This document shows positions 43,527-52,394 of a DNA stretch of 64,000 nucleotides, in pieces. The stretch is from the NCBI GenBank assembly GCA_902781315.1, contig CACZIT010000003.1:1-64000 (forward strand), written 5' to 3'. A program made the translations under genes and the position numbers. The number at the start of each line of letters is the position of its first letter. Positions within the stretch are counted from its first letter, which is position 1. A model generated the notes under the pieces. It was not told the origin of the DNA. It did no database searches and worked only from the letters and a program-made list of their open reading frames with translations. The DNA is from an uncultured Prevotellaceae bacterium. Lineage in GTDB: Bacteria > Bacteroidota > Bacteroidia > Bacteroidales > Bacteroidaceae.

Positions 43527-45629
43527 TATATAGATGCCACGCGTAGGCTGGCTGACGCGACGACCGCTGAGATCGTAGATAGCGGCATTCTCTATATGCT
43601 TTTCGCTATTCTCCAGCCTTTCGATGCCCAAGGTGGGATCGTCGTAGTCGATGCTCTGGAGCGTCACCGAGGCTGTCGAGCCGATGGTGATGTTGAAGAC
43701 GAACTTTGCCACAGCCTCCTCGCCGGCAGCCTTCTTGTAGCGCAAGGCCTGGCGGATGGTGTACTTCGAGCCGTTGGCGCACTTGCCGGGGTATTGACCG
43801 AGAGTGAACACGAGCGACGAGGCATTGAACTCTGAATAGACATAACCAGAGCTGTAGGCACACACCTTGCCCGACTTGTCGAACCAGTGGCCGTAGCCGT
43901 TAGCCGTAGACCCGCTCTTGGCCAGCTGGCCGTCGGGGTTGACGGCGTAGAACATCACGCGGCCGTTGGAAGGACCGGAAGAAGTGTAGTTCTGCATCTT
44001 CGACGCAATGTCGGTGTTCTGCATCTGGAAGGCTGTGCCGAGCGTGGCAGCTGCCTGTCCGCTGACGCTGACGCTGGCACCCGAATAGCCCTGCGTGTCG
44101 CGCGGGAAGGTGACGTCGTAGGTGTAAGTGACGTCGGAGATGTCGCGTCCGTCGATGGTCGGCGAAGCATAGACAGTGGCGCGGGCTCCGATGTCGGTGC
44201 CTTCAAACTGCAGCTGATAAGGCCACATGTCGTCGGCGTCAATTTTCTCGTCCCACTTATGCTGAGTGTAGTGCTTCAGGGCGGGCGAGACGACGAGCCA
44301 CAACTGGCTGACGCCCTCGGGAACGGTCATCGAATAGTCCTCGGTGACGATGCTGGCCCCCTGGCAATAGACGCTATCCTCAGAGAAATAGCGGCGCGAG
44401 CCGTCCTTCATGAGTGCCACGTAGCCCATGCGGAAGCCGCGGTCGGTGCGGGAGCCGCCCATGATGTAGTGGCGCTGGCTGTACTTCGAATACTGCGAGT
44501 TGCCATCGAGATATTCCCCCGGGTCGGCATCGGCCAGTGCTGCGTTGGGGCGCAGGCCCGTCAGATGGGTGGTGATGTCGGTTCCAGCCTCGGGCACCTG
44601 CAAGGGAATGACGTTGAAGCCCGTGCCCTGCGGACAGGAGGCCAGTGCCACCTGATAGCGCCCGTCGACAGTGAGGGCGCAGCGGTAGGTGAAGTCGCCG
44701 ATGTAGTTGTTGCGATAAGGTTTGCAGACGTCCAGGTCCCACGTGACGAGGCGGCAAGCCTGGTCGAAGTAGAGCTTATAGAGGTCGCGCACGGAGAGTT
44801 GCTTGTAATCCATGAGCACCTGGTTGAAGTCCTTCACCGTAGTTTCAGGATAGTTCCAGACGTTAGCCACAGTTTTGATGTCGCCGTAGAGTTGGCACAG
44901 GTAGTAGAAGAACCAGTAGGACTGGTAGCGGTGCCACTCGTGGGTGTAGGCGTAGTTATGCGAGTTGCGGAACACGCCGATGCTCTGGTTGTACATCTCC
45001 TCCGGGTACGACTGGTTGGCCTGCCACTGAGCCGTCTGCTCCCAAGTGACGCTGCCGTTGCCCACAGCCCCGTGGAAGCCCGTCTGGCACGAGCGGTCAG
45101 CACCGTGGTTGGAAGCCTCTGAGTAGCACATGTAGTGGAACGAGTGTCCAATCTCATGCGCCACGCTATGGCCAACGGGTTTGCAGGTGCTGGGACTGAG
45201 CCAGAGAGCCGACACCTGATAGTCGTAGCCGCCACCGTAGCAGATCCAGCCCGTGTCGTGGTTGAGCAGAATCATCACCTTGTACTTGTTCAGATTGGAG
45301 TTCTCAGGATCAACGAAACCCAACTGATTGATTTCCAGGTCGAAGAACGCCTCGGCCTTCTTCAGCAGGTCGTCGATGTCGACGCGGTAGGCCGACGGAG
45401 CATTGGTGGGAATGGTGTTGCCGTAGCCCTTGTCCCAGAGCACGATGACGTTGTCGCTCTCCTTCGAGCGCGATTTCGACCACGTGTAGCGGTTGTCGGG
45501 GTCGCTCTCCTTCCAGATGAGCGTGTCGGTACGGTTGCGCCACTCCTGCGGAATGTACATCTGCTTCTGTGCGTAGCCAGCCATGCAGCTGACCGCCAGC
45601 AGGAAATAACTAAAAACTAACCTTTTCAT
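43497..45629 (-). CDS. Secreted HExxH metallopeptidase-like protein with DUF4859-like domain and sorting tail
   Basis: The 710-aa product has signal peptide MKRLVFSYFLLAVSCMAGYAQ. The zinc-site motif is SVAHEIGHSFHY (His 158, His 162), with WEQTAQW 34 residues later, as in the relatives at 19331 and 52799. Shared N-terminal landmarks are SDNVIVLWDKGYG and YKVMILLNHDTGWICYGGGY. Residues ~520-650 form a DUF4859-like module (FTLGQYPGKCANGSKYTI). The tail (GIERLENSEKH, AIYDLSGRRVSQP, GIYIQNGRKFVVK) suggests type IX export. It follows the CotH gene by 46 bp on the same strand. Peptidase activity is inferred from the motif only. Confidence 0.8.
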   Translation of the reverse strand: MKRLVFSYFLLAVSCMAGYAQKQMYIPQEWRNRTDTLIWKESDPDNRYTWSKSRSKESDNVIVLWDKGYGNTIPTNAPSAYRVDIDDLLKKAEAFFDLEINQLGFVDPENSNLNKYKVMILLNHDTGWICYGGGYDYQVSALWLSPSTCKPVGHSVAHEIGHSFHYMCYSEASNHGADRSCQTGFHGAVGNGSVTWEQTAQWQANQSYPEEMYNQSIGVFRNSHNYAYTHEWHRYQSYWFFYYLCQLYGDIKTVANVWNYPETTVKDFNQVLMDYKQLSVRDLYKLYFDQACRLVTWDLDVCKPYRNNYIGDFTYRCALTVDGRYQVALASCPQGTGFNVIPLQVPEAGTDITTHLTGLRPNAALADADPGEYLDGNSQYSKYSQRHYIMGGSRTDRGFRMGYVALMKDGSRRYFSEDSVYCQGASIVTEDYSMTVPEGVSQLWLVVSPALKHYTQHKWDEKIDADDMWPYQLQFEGTDIGARATVYASPTIDGRDISDVTYTYDVTFPRDTQGYSGASVSVSGQAAATLGTAFQMQNTDIASKMQNYTSSGPSNGRVMFYAVNPDGQLAKSGSTANGYGHWFDKSGKVCAYSSGYVYSEFNASSLVFTLGQYPGKCANGSKYTIRQALRYKKAAGEEAVAKFVFNITIGSTASVTLQSIDYDDPTLGIERLENSEKHIENAAIYDLSGRRVSQPTRGIYIQNGRKFVVK

Positions 45630-45675
45630 CTCGTATATTTTTTTATCAATTCTCCTTTTTCAATCATCCAGTGAA

Positions 45676-47562
45676 TCACCACCATCCTCCGCCCCACTCT
45701 ATCGTGAAGCGCACCTCGACGTTGACCTTCTTCAGCACGCCGCCGACGGGATACTGATACTGCATCCTGACGGTGTGGCCCTCGTCGTAGCAGTTCTGCT
45801 GGTAGAGGCCGCAGTTCCAGTTCCAGAGGTCGTCGAACACCTCTATATATACGTGGCCCTCGGCATAGCTGCCGGGTTCGCCGTCTTCGTTGAACCATCC
45901 GCCGAAGACGCCGTTGGTGCCGTTGGAGCCCTCGGTGCCGTCGTTCATGAGCGGCACGATGCTGACCTTCGACTCTTGGAAGTCCTTCTCGCTGATGCCC
46001 ATGAGGCGCAGCACTTCTGCCTTGCTGACACTCACCTGATTGCTCTGATGATAGCCGTCGTACCACTGCATCGTGCAGTCGGTGGTGACGGTGCCGCACA
46101 CCTCTTCGTCGACGACGGGAGCCTCAGGCTCGGGGATGTTCTCGATAAGTTGTGTCATGAAGTCGCAGCGGTTAAGGAGCCACTGGTGCATCTTCTCCAC
46201 CTCGGTGCTGAAGCTATAGCCGCGCAGAGGCCAGCGGGCCAGTTCGCGCGCCATCGGGGCACCCTTCAGGTTTTTCACATACTTCTCCACCTCAGCCCAG
46301 TTGCGGGTGACGATGGAATCCTTCACCGATGCCCACTGCTCCTTATAGGCCTGCACAAACTCCTTGCAACCGAAGAGGTCGGTGAAGAACTGCGGCACGT
46401 AGTTATAGTTGCCGTTGCGCTTCAGGGGATTGCTGCCCATGACGGTCTCGCGGTAGTTGGCAAAGAAGTAGTGGCCGTGGTACATGTCGCCCCAGTCGAA
46501 GTCGTAGCCTGCATCGAAGTCCCAGAGTGGTCCCATGACCCACGGGCCGTCGCCGTCCTTGTGCATGTAGATGCTGCGGGGCGCCGAGAGTTCAACGTTG
46601 TAGATGAACTCCTGTATCTGCAGATATTTGATGAATGAGGGAATGTCGAGCAACTGCTGTACCTGGGCATAGTCCTTGGCTTTGATGGCCTGCTCGAGCT
46701 TGGCAAACTCTGCCTTCACCGAGTCTACGGTGTTCACTGTGGCAAACTCGTCCTTCGGATATTTCACGGCAGCGGGCATGCGGTAGACCTTCGAATAGAA
46801 GTTGTCGCCGGCATTGGGGCTTTCGCCGGGGCCGTCGTCGACGTCGAGCGAGAGCAGGATGCCGCGGTCGTCGCTGATGTCGACGCGGTTTTTGTTTTGC
46901 TGAATCTGCTCAGTGAGCTGGTAGACGCCTTTATAGTCGCCGTTGAGGAACAGTTCCACATAGCGTGTATGGTTGGTGAAGGGCAGGCCGAGCCACTGGC
47001 CCATCTCGAAGACGAACGTGTTCATCAAGTCGGTCACGTCGCGATAGTTGGCCAGCAGCACCCAGTGCTTGGCCTTGTCGAGGCCCAACAGCTTATGCTT
47101 CTCGTCGAGTTTGATGCGGTAAGGTTTCTTGTCGTACCACAGCCACGAGCTGTTGCCACGCCCGCGGATGCTGGCCGATGCAGAGTAGTTGCTGAACGAA
47201 CCGCCGCCGTTGAGCAGAATCTGGCACGACTTATAGTCTTCCTTCGACGTGACGTCGCGCCCGTCGTCAGTGGTGATGTAGAGCTGGAACACCTTGTAGT
47301 GATCCTTCGTTTCCTCCAGCGGGTCTTCGGCAAAACGGATGCTGTCTACCTCAGAGAGCAGGAAAGGCACTTGTGCCCCGCCGTTGACGTGCAGCAGCAG
47401 ATGGCTCTGGTCGGCATCCACATCGGCATAGGCAAGGCTGTCGGCCGTCAGCGGGAAGTCCCAGTGCTCTCGCTGCGAGGTGGTGTGTACGTGGACACGC
47501 TGCTGGGCATACAGGGTTGCCGTAGATGCTACGAGCAGCGCCAAAAGTAGAGATTTCTTCAT
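45676..47562 (-). CDS. CotH-type kinase domain protein with C-terminal DUF4859-like domain
   Basis: The start was set at MKKSLLLALLVASTATLYAQ; an upstream in-frame start would add 31 residues over the promoter. The mature protein has an N-terminal beta region ending VDSIRFAED. The CotH domain follows, with SASIRGRGNSSWLW, YRIKLDEKHKLLG, HWVLLANYRD, YVELFLNGDYKGVYQLTEQI and the metal-binding-like MGPLWDFDAGYDFDW. Residues ~510-625 form a DUF4859-like module (VSVSKAEVLRLMGISEKDFQ, VRMQYQYPVGG). CotH proteins are atypical secreted protein kinases in spore formers and also occur among polysaccharide-degrading systems. Here the role is unknown. It heads an operon with an HExxH gene and is divergent from GH97. 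Confidence 0.85.
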   Translation of the reverse strand: MKKSLLLALLVASTATLYAQQRVHVHTTSQREHWDFPLTADSLAYADVDADQSHLLLHVNGGAQVPFLLSEVDSIRFAEDPLEETKDHYKVFQLYITTDDGRDVTSKEDYKSCQILLNGGGSFSNYSASASIRGRGNSSWLWYDKKPYRIKLDEKHKLLGLDKAKHWVLLANYRDVTDLMNTFVFEMGQWLGLPFTNHTRYVELFLNGDYKGVYQLTEQIQQNKNRVDISDDRGILLSLDVDDGPGESPNAGDNFYSKVYRMPAAVKYPKDEFATVNTVDSVKAEFAKLEQAIKAKDYAQVQQLLDIPSFIKYLQIQEFIYNVELSAPRSIYMHKDGDGPWVMGPLWDFDAGYDFDWGDMYHGHYFFANYRETVMGSNPLKRNGNYNYVPQFFTDLFGCKEFVQAYKEQWASVKDSIVTRNWAEVEKYVKNLKGAPMARELARWPLRGYSFSTEVEKMHQWLLNRCDFMTQLIENIPEPEAPVVDEEVCGTVTTDCTMQWYDGYHQSNQVSVSKAEVLRLMGISEKDFQESKVSIVPLMNDGTEGSNGTNGVFGGWFNEDGEPGSYAEGHVYIEVFDDLWNWNCGLYQQNCYDEGHTVRMQYQYPVGGVLKKVNVEVRFTIEWGGGWW

Positions 47563-47582
47563 ATAATGAATATTTACCGCTG

Positions 47583-47590
47583 CAAAGGTA
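47583..47590 (-). promoter_or_regulatory. -7 element of the CotH operon
   Basis: TACCTTTG on the minus strand, 20 bp before the CotH start codon, fits TAnnTTTG. The -33 region lacks TTG, which would be consistent with an activator-dependent promoter. Confidence 0.5.
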
Positions 47591-47620
47591 ACAAAAATCC
47601 CACATACTGCGTAAAAGAAT

Positions 47621-47650
47621 CGTCCATTGGAATGATAAAAATGTCTAAAC
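47621..47650 (+). promoter_or_regulatory. Candidate HTCS operator next to the CotH promoter
   Basis: Direct half-sites CGTCCATTG (47621-47629) and TGTCTAAAC (47642-47650) start 21 bp apart. They lie just upstream of the expected -33 of the CotH promoter. A further half-site CGTCTGAAA is at 47675-47683. Confidence 0.42.
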
Positions 47651-47690
47651 GACACCCAAACATCGCATTCCGGACGTCTGAAATACAGAA

Positions 47691-47720
47691 AAATGGACGA
47701 TTTTTCTTTCTCTTTAGACG
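47691..47720 (-). promoter_or_regulatory. Candidate HTCS operator next to the GH97 promoter
   Basis: On the minus strand CGTCTAAAG (47720-47712) and CGTCCATTT (47699-47691) start 21 bp apart. Position and orientation mirror the site by the CotH promoter: each pair points away from the gene it adjoins. Confidence 0.45.
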
Positions 47721-47750
47721 ATATTGTTAGGTTATATAAAATTAATGTAG

Positions 47751-47758
47751 TACCTTTG
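47751..47758 (+). promoter_or_regulatory. -7 element of the GH97 operon
   Basis: TACCTTTG lies 17 bp before the GH97 start codon. A TTG at 47724-47726 is 24 bp upstream, longer than ideal, again suggesting activator dependence. Confidence 0.5.
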
Positions 47759-47774
47759 CAGAAACTATAGCCAA

Positions 47775-49862
47775 ATGATGAAAAAGTACTTTTTCCTACT
47801 TATTGCCATACTGGCACTCTCAGCACAAGAGGTTTCAGCCAGAGAGATGAGTGTTGCGTCGCCCAACGGAAGAATTGTTGCCGTTGTGGAAGACCAGGCA
47901 GGGCTGATGATTTCAGTCAGACTAGACGGAGTGGCACTCATGGCACCGTCGCCGATTGGACTGACGCTTGCCGACGGGACGACCATCGGGCGTAACGGTG
48001 CGTTGGGCTTCGCAAGGAAATCGGTCGTCGTCGACGACACCGACGCGCCTTTCTACCGCCAGCGCCACATCAAGACCACGGCCAATCAGCTGGACCTGAA
48101 AATGAAAGGCGGCTTCGGCCTGCAGGTGCGAGCCTACGACGAGGGCGTCAGCTATCGTTTCTATACCACCCGCAAGGGCGAGACCATCATCAAGAACGAG
48201 ATTGCTGAATACGACTTTGGCAGCGATGCAAAGGCGTGGCTCGCCTACAGCACCAACAAGGAGAAGCCTTTTGCGATGGCTTTCCAGAACACCTACGACG
48301 AGACTCCACTCGCCCAGGCGCAAGACGTGCCGGCCTTCCTGCCCGTCACCATACAGAAAGACGGGTGCGCAGGAGCCAAGGTGACGCTGCTTGAAAGCGA
48401 CCTCAGGCAGTATCCGGGTATGTTTGTCGTACCCACCCCCAACCCCTCCCAAGGGGAGGGGAGCTTAAATACTCCAAGTGATGCCACCTACAATGCTTAT
48501 CAAACTCCCCTCCCCTCGGGAGGGGTTGGGGGTGGGTTGAAGGCTGTCTTCGCCCCCTACCCGAAGAAGATGGATTATTACAAGTGGCGCGGTATGTCGT
48601 ATGTGGCCGAGACGGAAGATTTCATTGCAAAATCGAAAGGCCCGCGCACTTATCCTTGGCGCGTGTTTGCCGTGAGTGAGAAGGACACGGAGATGCCCGT
48701 GAACGACCTCGTCTACACCCTGGCCTCGCCCAACGAGATAGGAAAGACCGACTGGATTAAGCCCGGCAAGGTGGCGTGGGACTGGTGGAACGACTGGAAT
48801 CTGCGCGGCGTCAGCTTCAAGGCCGGCATCAACACCGATACCTATAAGTACTACATCGACTTCGCTGCCCGTTTCGGACTGCAATACATCGTGCTCGACG
48901 AGGGTTGGTACGACTCATCGAAGGGTGACATCATGAACCCTATCGCCGACGTCGACCTCACGGCACTCATCAGCTATGGCCGCGAGAAAGGCGTGGACGT
49001 CGTGCTGTGGACGGTGTTCAACGTGCTCGACGAACACCTCGACGAGGCTTGCCGCAAGTATTCGGAGATGGGCGTGAAGGGCTTCAAGGTGGATTTCCTC
49101 GACCGCAACGACCAGACGGCCGTCGAAATGGCCGAGCGCATAGCACGTCATTGCGCCCAGTATAAACTCTTCCTCGACTATCACGGTTTTTATTCGCCTA
49201 CCGGCTTGAACAGGACTTTCCCGAACGTGCTGAACTACGAAGGCGTATTCGGTATGGAGGAGTGCCGCTGGGCCAAGAAGGAGACCGACATGCCGCGCTA
49301 CGACGTCACCTTCCCCTTCATGCGAGGTATGGCTGGCAACGTGGACTTCACGCCGGGCGCCATGCGCAACGGCACACGCTCGAACTGGGTGGAGTGCTAC
49401 GAAAACCCTGTGTCGATGGGCACGCGCTGCCATCAGGCAGCCTGCTACGTGCTGCACGACTCACCGTTCACGATGCTCTGCGATGCACCGACGAACTACG
49501 AACTCGAGCCTGACTACACGAAGTTTATCGCCGAGATTCCCGTGGTCTGGGACGAGACACGCGTGCTGCAGGGCGAGATGGGCAAGTACATCGTCGTGGC
49601 TCGCCGACTGGGCGACACCTGGTATGTGGGTGGACAAACCTCATGGGACGCACGCACTGTCAGTCTGCCGCTCGACTTCCTGGCCGAAGGTTCTTACTTC
49701 GTCACCTCGCTCACCGATGGCGTGAATGCCGGCCATAACGCTGAGGACTATCGCTTTGACCGTCAGGTGCTTGGCAAGGGCGACACGCTCAGCATCGCCA
49801 TGGCATCTGGTGGAGGATTCGTGCTTAGAATCGGAAAGGCAACCGTTGTTGAACATCTATAA
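47775..49862 (+). CDS. GH97 family glycosidase, retaining alpha-galactosidase type
   Basis: The 695-aa product has signal peptide MMKKYFFLLIAILALSAQEVSA, an N-terminal beta-sandwich (MSVASPNGRIVAVVED, GLQVRAYDEGVSYRFY), and a TIM barrel with WDWWNDWN, YIVLDEGWYD, MGVKGFKVDFLDRNDQ and NYEGVFGMEECRW. The Asp in KVDF (~440) sits where retaining GH97 alpha-galactosidases have their nucleophile; inverting GH97 glucosidases (SusB type) lack it. A Glu about 50-56 residues later (489, 495 or 496) would be the acid/base. Residues ~219-255 (TPNPSQGEGS...TPLPSGGVGGG) are a repeat insertion in the N-terminal domain. First gene of a plus-strand operon with GH127/146 12 bp downstream. Confidence 0.9.
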   Translation: MMKKYFFLLIAILALSAQEVSAREMSVASPNGRIVAVVEDQAGLMISVRLDGVALMAPSPIGLTLADGTTIGRNGALGFARKSVVVDDTDAPFYRQRHIKTTANQLDLKMKGGFGLQVRAYDEGVSYRFYTTRKGETIIKNEIAEYDFGSDAKAWLAYSTNKEKPFAMAFQNTYDETPLAQAQDVPAFLPVTIQKDGCAGAKVTLLESDLRQYPGMFVVPTPNPSQGEGSLNTPSDATYNAYQTPLPSGGVGGGLKAVFAPYPKKMDYYKWRGMSYVAETEDFIAKSKGPRTYPWRVFAVSEKDTEMPVNDLVYTLASPNEIGKTDWIKPGKVAWDWWNDWNLRGVSFKAGINTDTYKYYIDFAARFGLQYIVLDEGWYDSSKGDIMNPIADVDLTALISYGREKGVDVVLWTVFNVLDEHLDEACRKYSEMGVKGFKVDFLDRNDQTAVEMAERIARHCAQYKLFLDYHGFYSPTGLNRTFPNVLNYEGVFGMEECRWAKKETDMPRYDVTFPFMRGMAGNVDFTPGAMRNGTRSNWVECYENPVSMGTRCHQAACYVLHDSPFTMLCDAPTNYELEPDYTKFIAEIPVVWDETRVLQGEMGKYIVVARRLGDTWYVGGQTSWDARTVSLPLDFLAEGSYFVTSLTDGVNAGHNAEDYRFDRQVLGKGDTLSIAMASGGGFVLRIGKATVVEHL
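48431..48537. mobile_element. MITE-like composite element in GH97: 33-bp inverted repeats
   Basis: Arms at 48431-48463 and 48505-48537 are reverse complements with one central mismatch. Each reads acccacccccaacccctccc and then its own ggggaggggag partner. The 41 bp between them have normal codon composition. The 107-bp structure is translated in frame as about 36 extra residues. Confidence 0.65.
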
Positions 49863-49874
49863 AAAAACAATTAT

Positions 49875-52337
49875 ATGAAGAAACTCATCGTATTATCGTT
49901 GGCGGCAGCTATGATGTTGCCAGCCGCAGCTGCCAAGAAGCAGCAACCCGCGAGTGCCGGCTATCCCATTACGCCCGTGCCGTTCACGCAAGTCAAGGTG
50001 GCCGAAAAGTCGTTCTGGGGCGAGCGCCTCGAAGCTTCGCGCACCGTTACCATTCCTCTGGCGTTTTCAAAGTGCGAGAGCGAAGGCCGTTACAAGAACT
50101 TTGAGAATGCTGCCGCCCACCTGAAAGACCCTTCGAAGGTGTTCAAGGTGAAGGGCATCGGCTACTCGTTTGACGACACCGACCCCTACAAGACCATCGA
50201 GGGTGCCTCGTACATTCTTCAGACCTATCCCGACAAGAAGTTGAAGGCCTATGTAGACTCCGTGCTCGACATCATTGCCTCGGCACAGGAACCCGACGGC
50301 TACCTCTACACCGCACGCACGCAGAACCCCGATGAGCCCCACCACTGGGCAGGCAGCACGCGCTGGTCGAAGGAGGAAGACCTCTCGCACGAGCTCTACA
50401 ACCTTGGTCACATGGTGGAAGCCGCTGTCGCCCACTGGCAGGCAACGGGCTCCACGAAGTTTCTCGACATTGCCCGCCGCTATGCCGACTGCGTCTGCCG
50501 CGAGGTAGGTCCGAACCCCGGACAGGCCTGCGTGGTGCCTGGCCATCAGATTGCAGAGATGGCACTGGCCAAGCTCTATCTGGCCACAGGCGAGAAGAAG
50601 TACCTCGACGAGGCTAAGTTCCTGCTCGACTACCGTGGAAAGACCACCATCAGGCATGAATATTCACAGGCTCACAAGCCCGTTATCGAACAAGACGAGG
50701 CCGTGGGTCACGCCGTGCGCGCTGCCTACATGTATGCCGGCATGGCCGATGTGGCTGCGCTGACAGGCGACCAGGACTACATCAACGCCATCGATGCCAT
50801 CTGGGACAACATCGTCTCGAAGAAACTCTACATCACTGGCGGCATCGGTGCCACCTCGTCGGGCGAGGCCTTCGGACCCAACTACTACCTGCCCAACATG
50901 TCGGCCTACTGCGAGACGTGTGCCGCCATCGGCAATGTCTACGTGAACTACCGCCTGTTCCTGCTTCACGGCGATTCTAAATACTACGACGTGCTCGAGC
51001 GTACACTTTATAACGGTCTCATCTCGGGCGTCTCGCTCGACGGCGGCGGCTTCTTCTATCCCAACCCACTGGAGTCGATGGGCCAGCACCAGCGCCAGGC
51101 ATGGTTCGGCTGTGCCTGCTGTCCGAGCAACATCTGCCGTTTCATTCCCTCGCTGCCCGGCTACGTCTATGCCGTGAAAGACCGCTCAGTCTACGTGAAT
51201 CTCTTCCTTGCCAACAGCTCTACGCTCGACGTGGCAGGCAAGAAAGTGAGCCTTTCGCAGAAGACCCAGTATCCGTGGGATGGCGACATCGCCATCACCG
51301 TCGACAAGAACTCGGCAGGCAAGTTCGCCATGAAGATTCGTATTCCCGGCTGGCTAAAAGGCAATGTAGTTCCCAGCAATCTCTACAGCTATAACGACAA
51401 TCAGCGACTGAACGCCACCTGCTCCGTCAATGGCGCAGAGGTCGCCGTCACCACTACCGAGGATGGTTATCTCACCATCGACCGCAAGTGGAAGAAGGGC
51501 GACGTCGTGCGCCTGCACTTCGACATGAAGCCCCGCACCGTTCGTGCCCTCGAGCGTGTAGAAGCCGATCGCGGCATGGTTGCCATTGAGCGCGGACCGC
51601 TGGTGTATTGCGCCGAAGCTGTCGACAACGACTTCGACATCATGGGCGTGCTCGTCAACCAAGAGCCTGCGTTTGAGGTGCTGGCCAACCAGGACTTCAA
51701 CTTCACCGCCGACAACGGTGCCCACACCCACCATCTGACAACGCTCACCACCGATGCCCAGACACTCACCTTCGACAAGCAGGGACGCCTTGTTGCCAAA
51801 GACGTGAAGCTGAAGCTCATCCCCTACTACGCATGGTGCCACCGCGGACGCGGCAATATGAAAGTGTGGATGGCACAAGACCTGCGCGCCACACGTCCTT
51901 CTGCACCTCCCACGCTCGCATCGCTGAGCAAGATTGGTTCGTCGATGCGCATTCCTTCGCTCAACAGCATTGCTGACCGACTCGTACCGAAGGACGGCGA
52001 CGACCGCTCTATTCCTTACACCCACTGGTGGCCGAAGGAGAACTCAACGGAGTGGATCAGCTACACCTTCCCCGAAGCTGCCACCGTGCAGAGTAGCACC
52101 GTTTACTGGTACGACGACCAGCCCTGGCAGGGATGCAAGATTCCCGACAGTTGGAAGCTTTACTACAAAGACGATGCGGGAGAGTGGCAACCCGTGCAGA
52201 ACCCTGACCAGTATCCGGTCATGAAGGGTGCTCCTTGCACAGTGAACTTCGACCCCGTGAAGACCACCGCCGTGAAGCTCGAAGTGAAGTTACCCGAGAA
52301 CAAGTCGGCTGGCGTCTTCGAGTGGAGCGTGAAGTAA
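49875..52337 (+). CDS. GH127/GH146-type beta-L-arabinofuranosidase
   Basis: The 820-aa product has signal peptide MKKLIVLSLAAAMMLPAAAA. The Zn-thiolate active site of this clan is visible: Glu347 and Cys349 in AYCETCAAIGN, and Cys415/Cys416 in WFGCACCPSNI. In HypBA1 of Bifidobacterium the equivalents are E338, C340, C417 and C418. Other family landmarks are GGIGA, GHAVRAAYMYAG and ERGPLVYCAE. A C-terminal beta-sandwich (~690-820, HWWPKENSTEWISYTF) extends it past HypBA1 and is like that of longer GH127/146 members. Such enzymes release beta-L-arabinofuranose, for example from Hyp-linked arabino-oligosaccharides (GH127) or pectic arabinan (GH146); which subfamily is not settled here. Confidence 0.92.
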   Translation: MKKLIVLSLAAAMMLPAAAAKKQQPASAGYPITPVPFTQVKVAEKSFWGERLEASRTVTIPLAFSKCESEGRYKNFENAAAHLKDPSKVFKVKGIGYSFDDTDPYKTIEGASYILQTYPDKKLKAYVDSVLDIIASAQEPDGYLYTARTQNPDEPHHWAGSTRWSKEEDLSHELYNLGHMVEAAVAHWQATGSTKFLDIARRYADCVCREVGPNPGQACVVPGHQIAEMALAKLYLATGEKKYLDEAKFLLDYRGKTTIRHEYSQAHKPVIEQDEAVGHAVRAAYMYAGMADVAALTGDQDYINAIDAIWDNIVSKKLYITGGIGATSSGEAFGPNYYLPNMSAYCETCAAIGNVYVNYRLFLLHGDSKYYDVLERTLYNGLISGVSLDGGGFFYPNPLESMGQHQRQAWFGCACCPSNICRFIPSLPGYVYAVKDRSVYVNLFLANSSTLDVAGKKVSLSQKTQYPWDGDIAITVDKNSAGKFAMKIRIPGWLKGNVVPSNLYSYNDNQRLNATCSVNGAEVAVTTTEDGYLTIDRKWKKGDVVRLHFDMKPRTVRALERVEADRGMVAIERGPLVYCAEAVDNDFDIMGVLVNQEPAFEVLANQDFNFTADNGAHTHHLTTLTTDAQTLTFDKQGRLVAKDVKLKLIPYYAWCHRGRGNMKVWMAQDLRATRPSAPPTLASLSKIGSSMRIPSLNSIADRLVPKDGDDRSIPYTHWWPKENSTEWISYTFPEAATVQSSTVYWYDDQPWQGCKIPDSWKLYYKDDAGEWQPVQNPDQYPVMKGAPCTVNFDPVKTTAVKLEVKLPENKSAGVFEWSVK

Positions 52338-52394
52338 GCTCGCTTCGCGAAAACGAAAAACGAAAAGTAAAAAATACGAAAAGTAAAAACAGCA

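Noticed and set aside
47563-47655. Longer CotH start at 47655
   Set aside because: The 31 extra residues are not signal-like before the clear MKKSLLLALL signal peptide, and they would overlap the -7 promoter element and a candidate operator.
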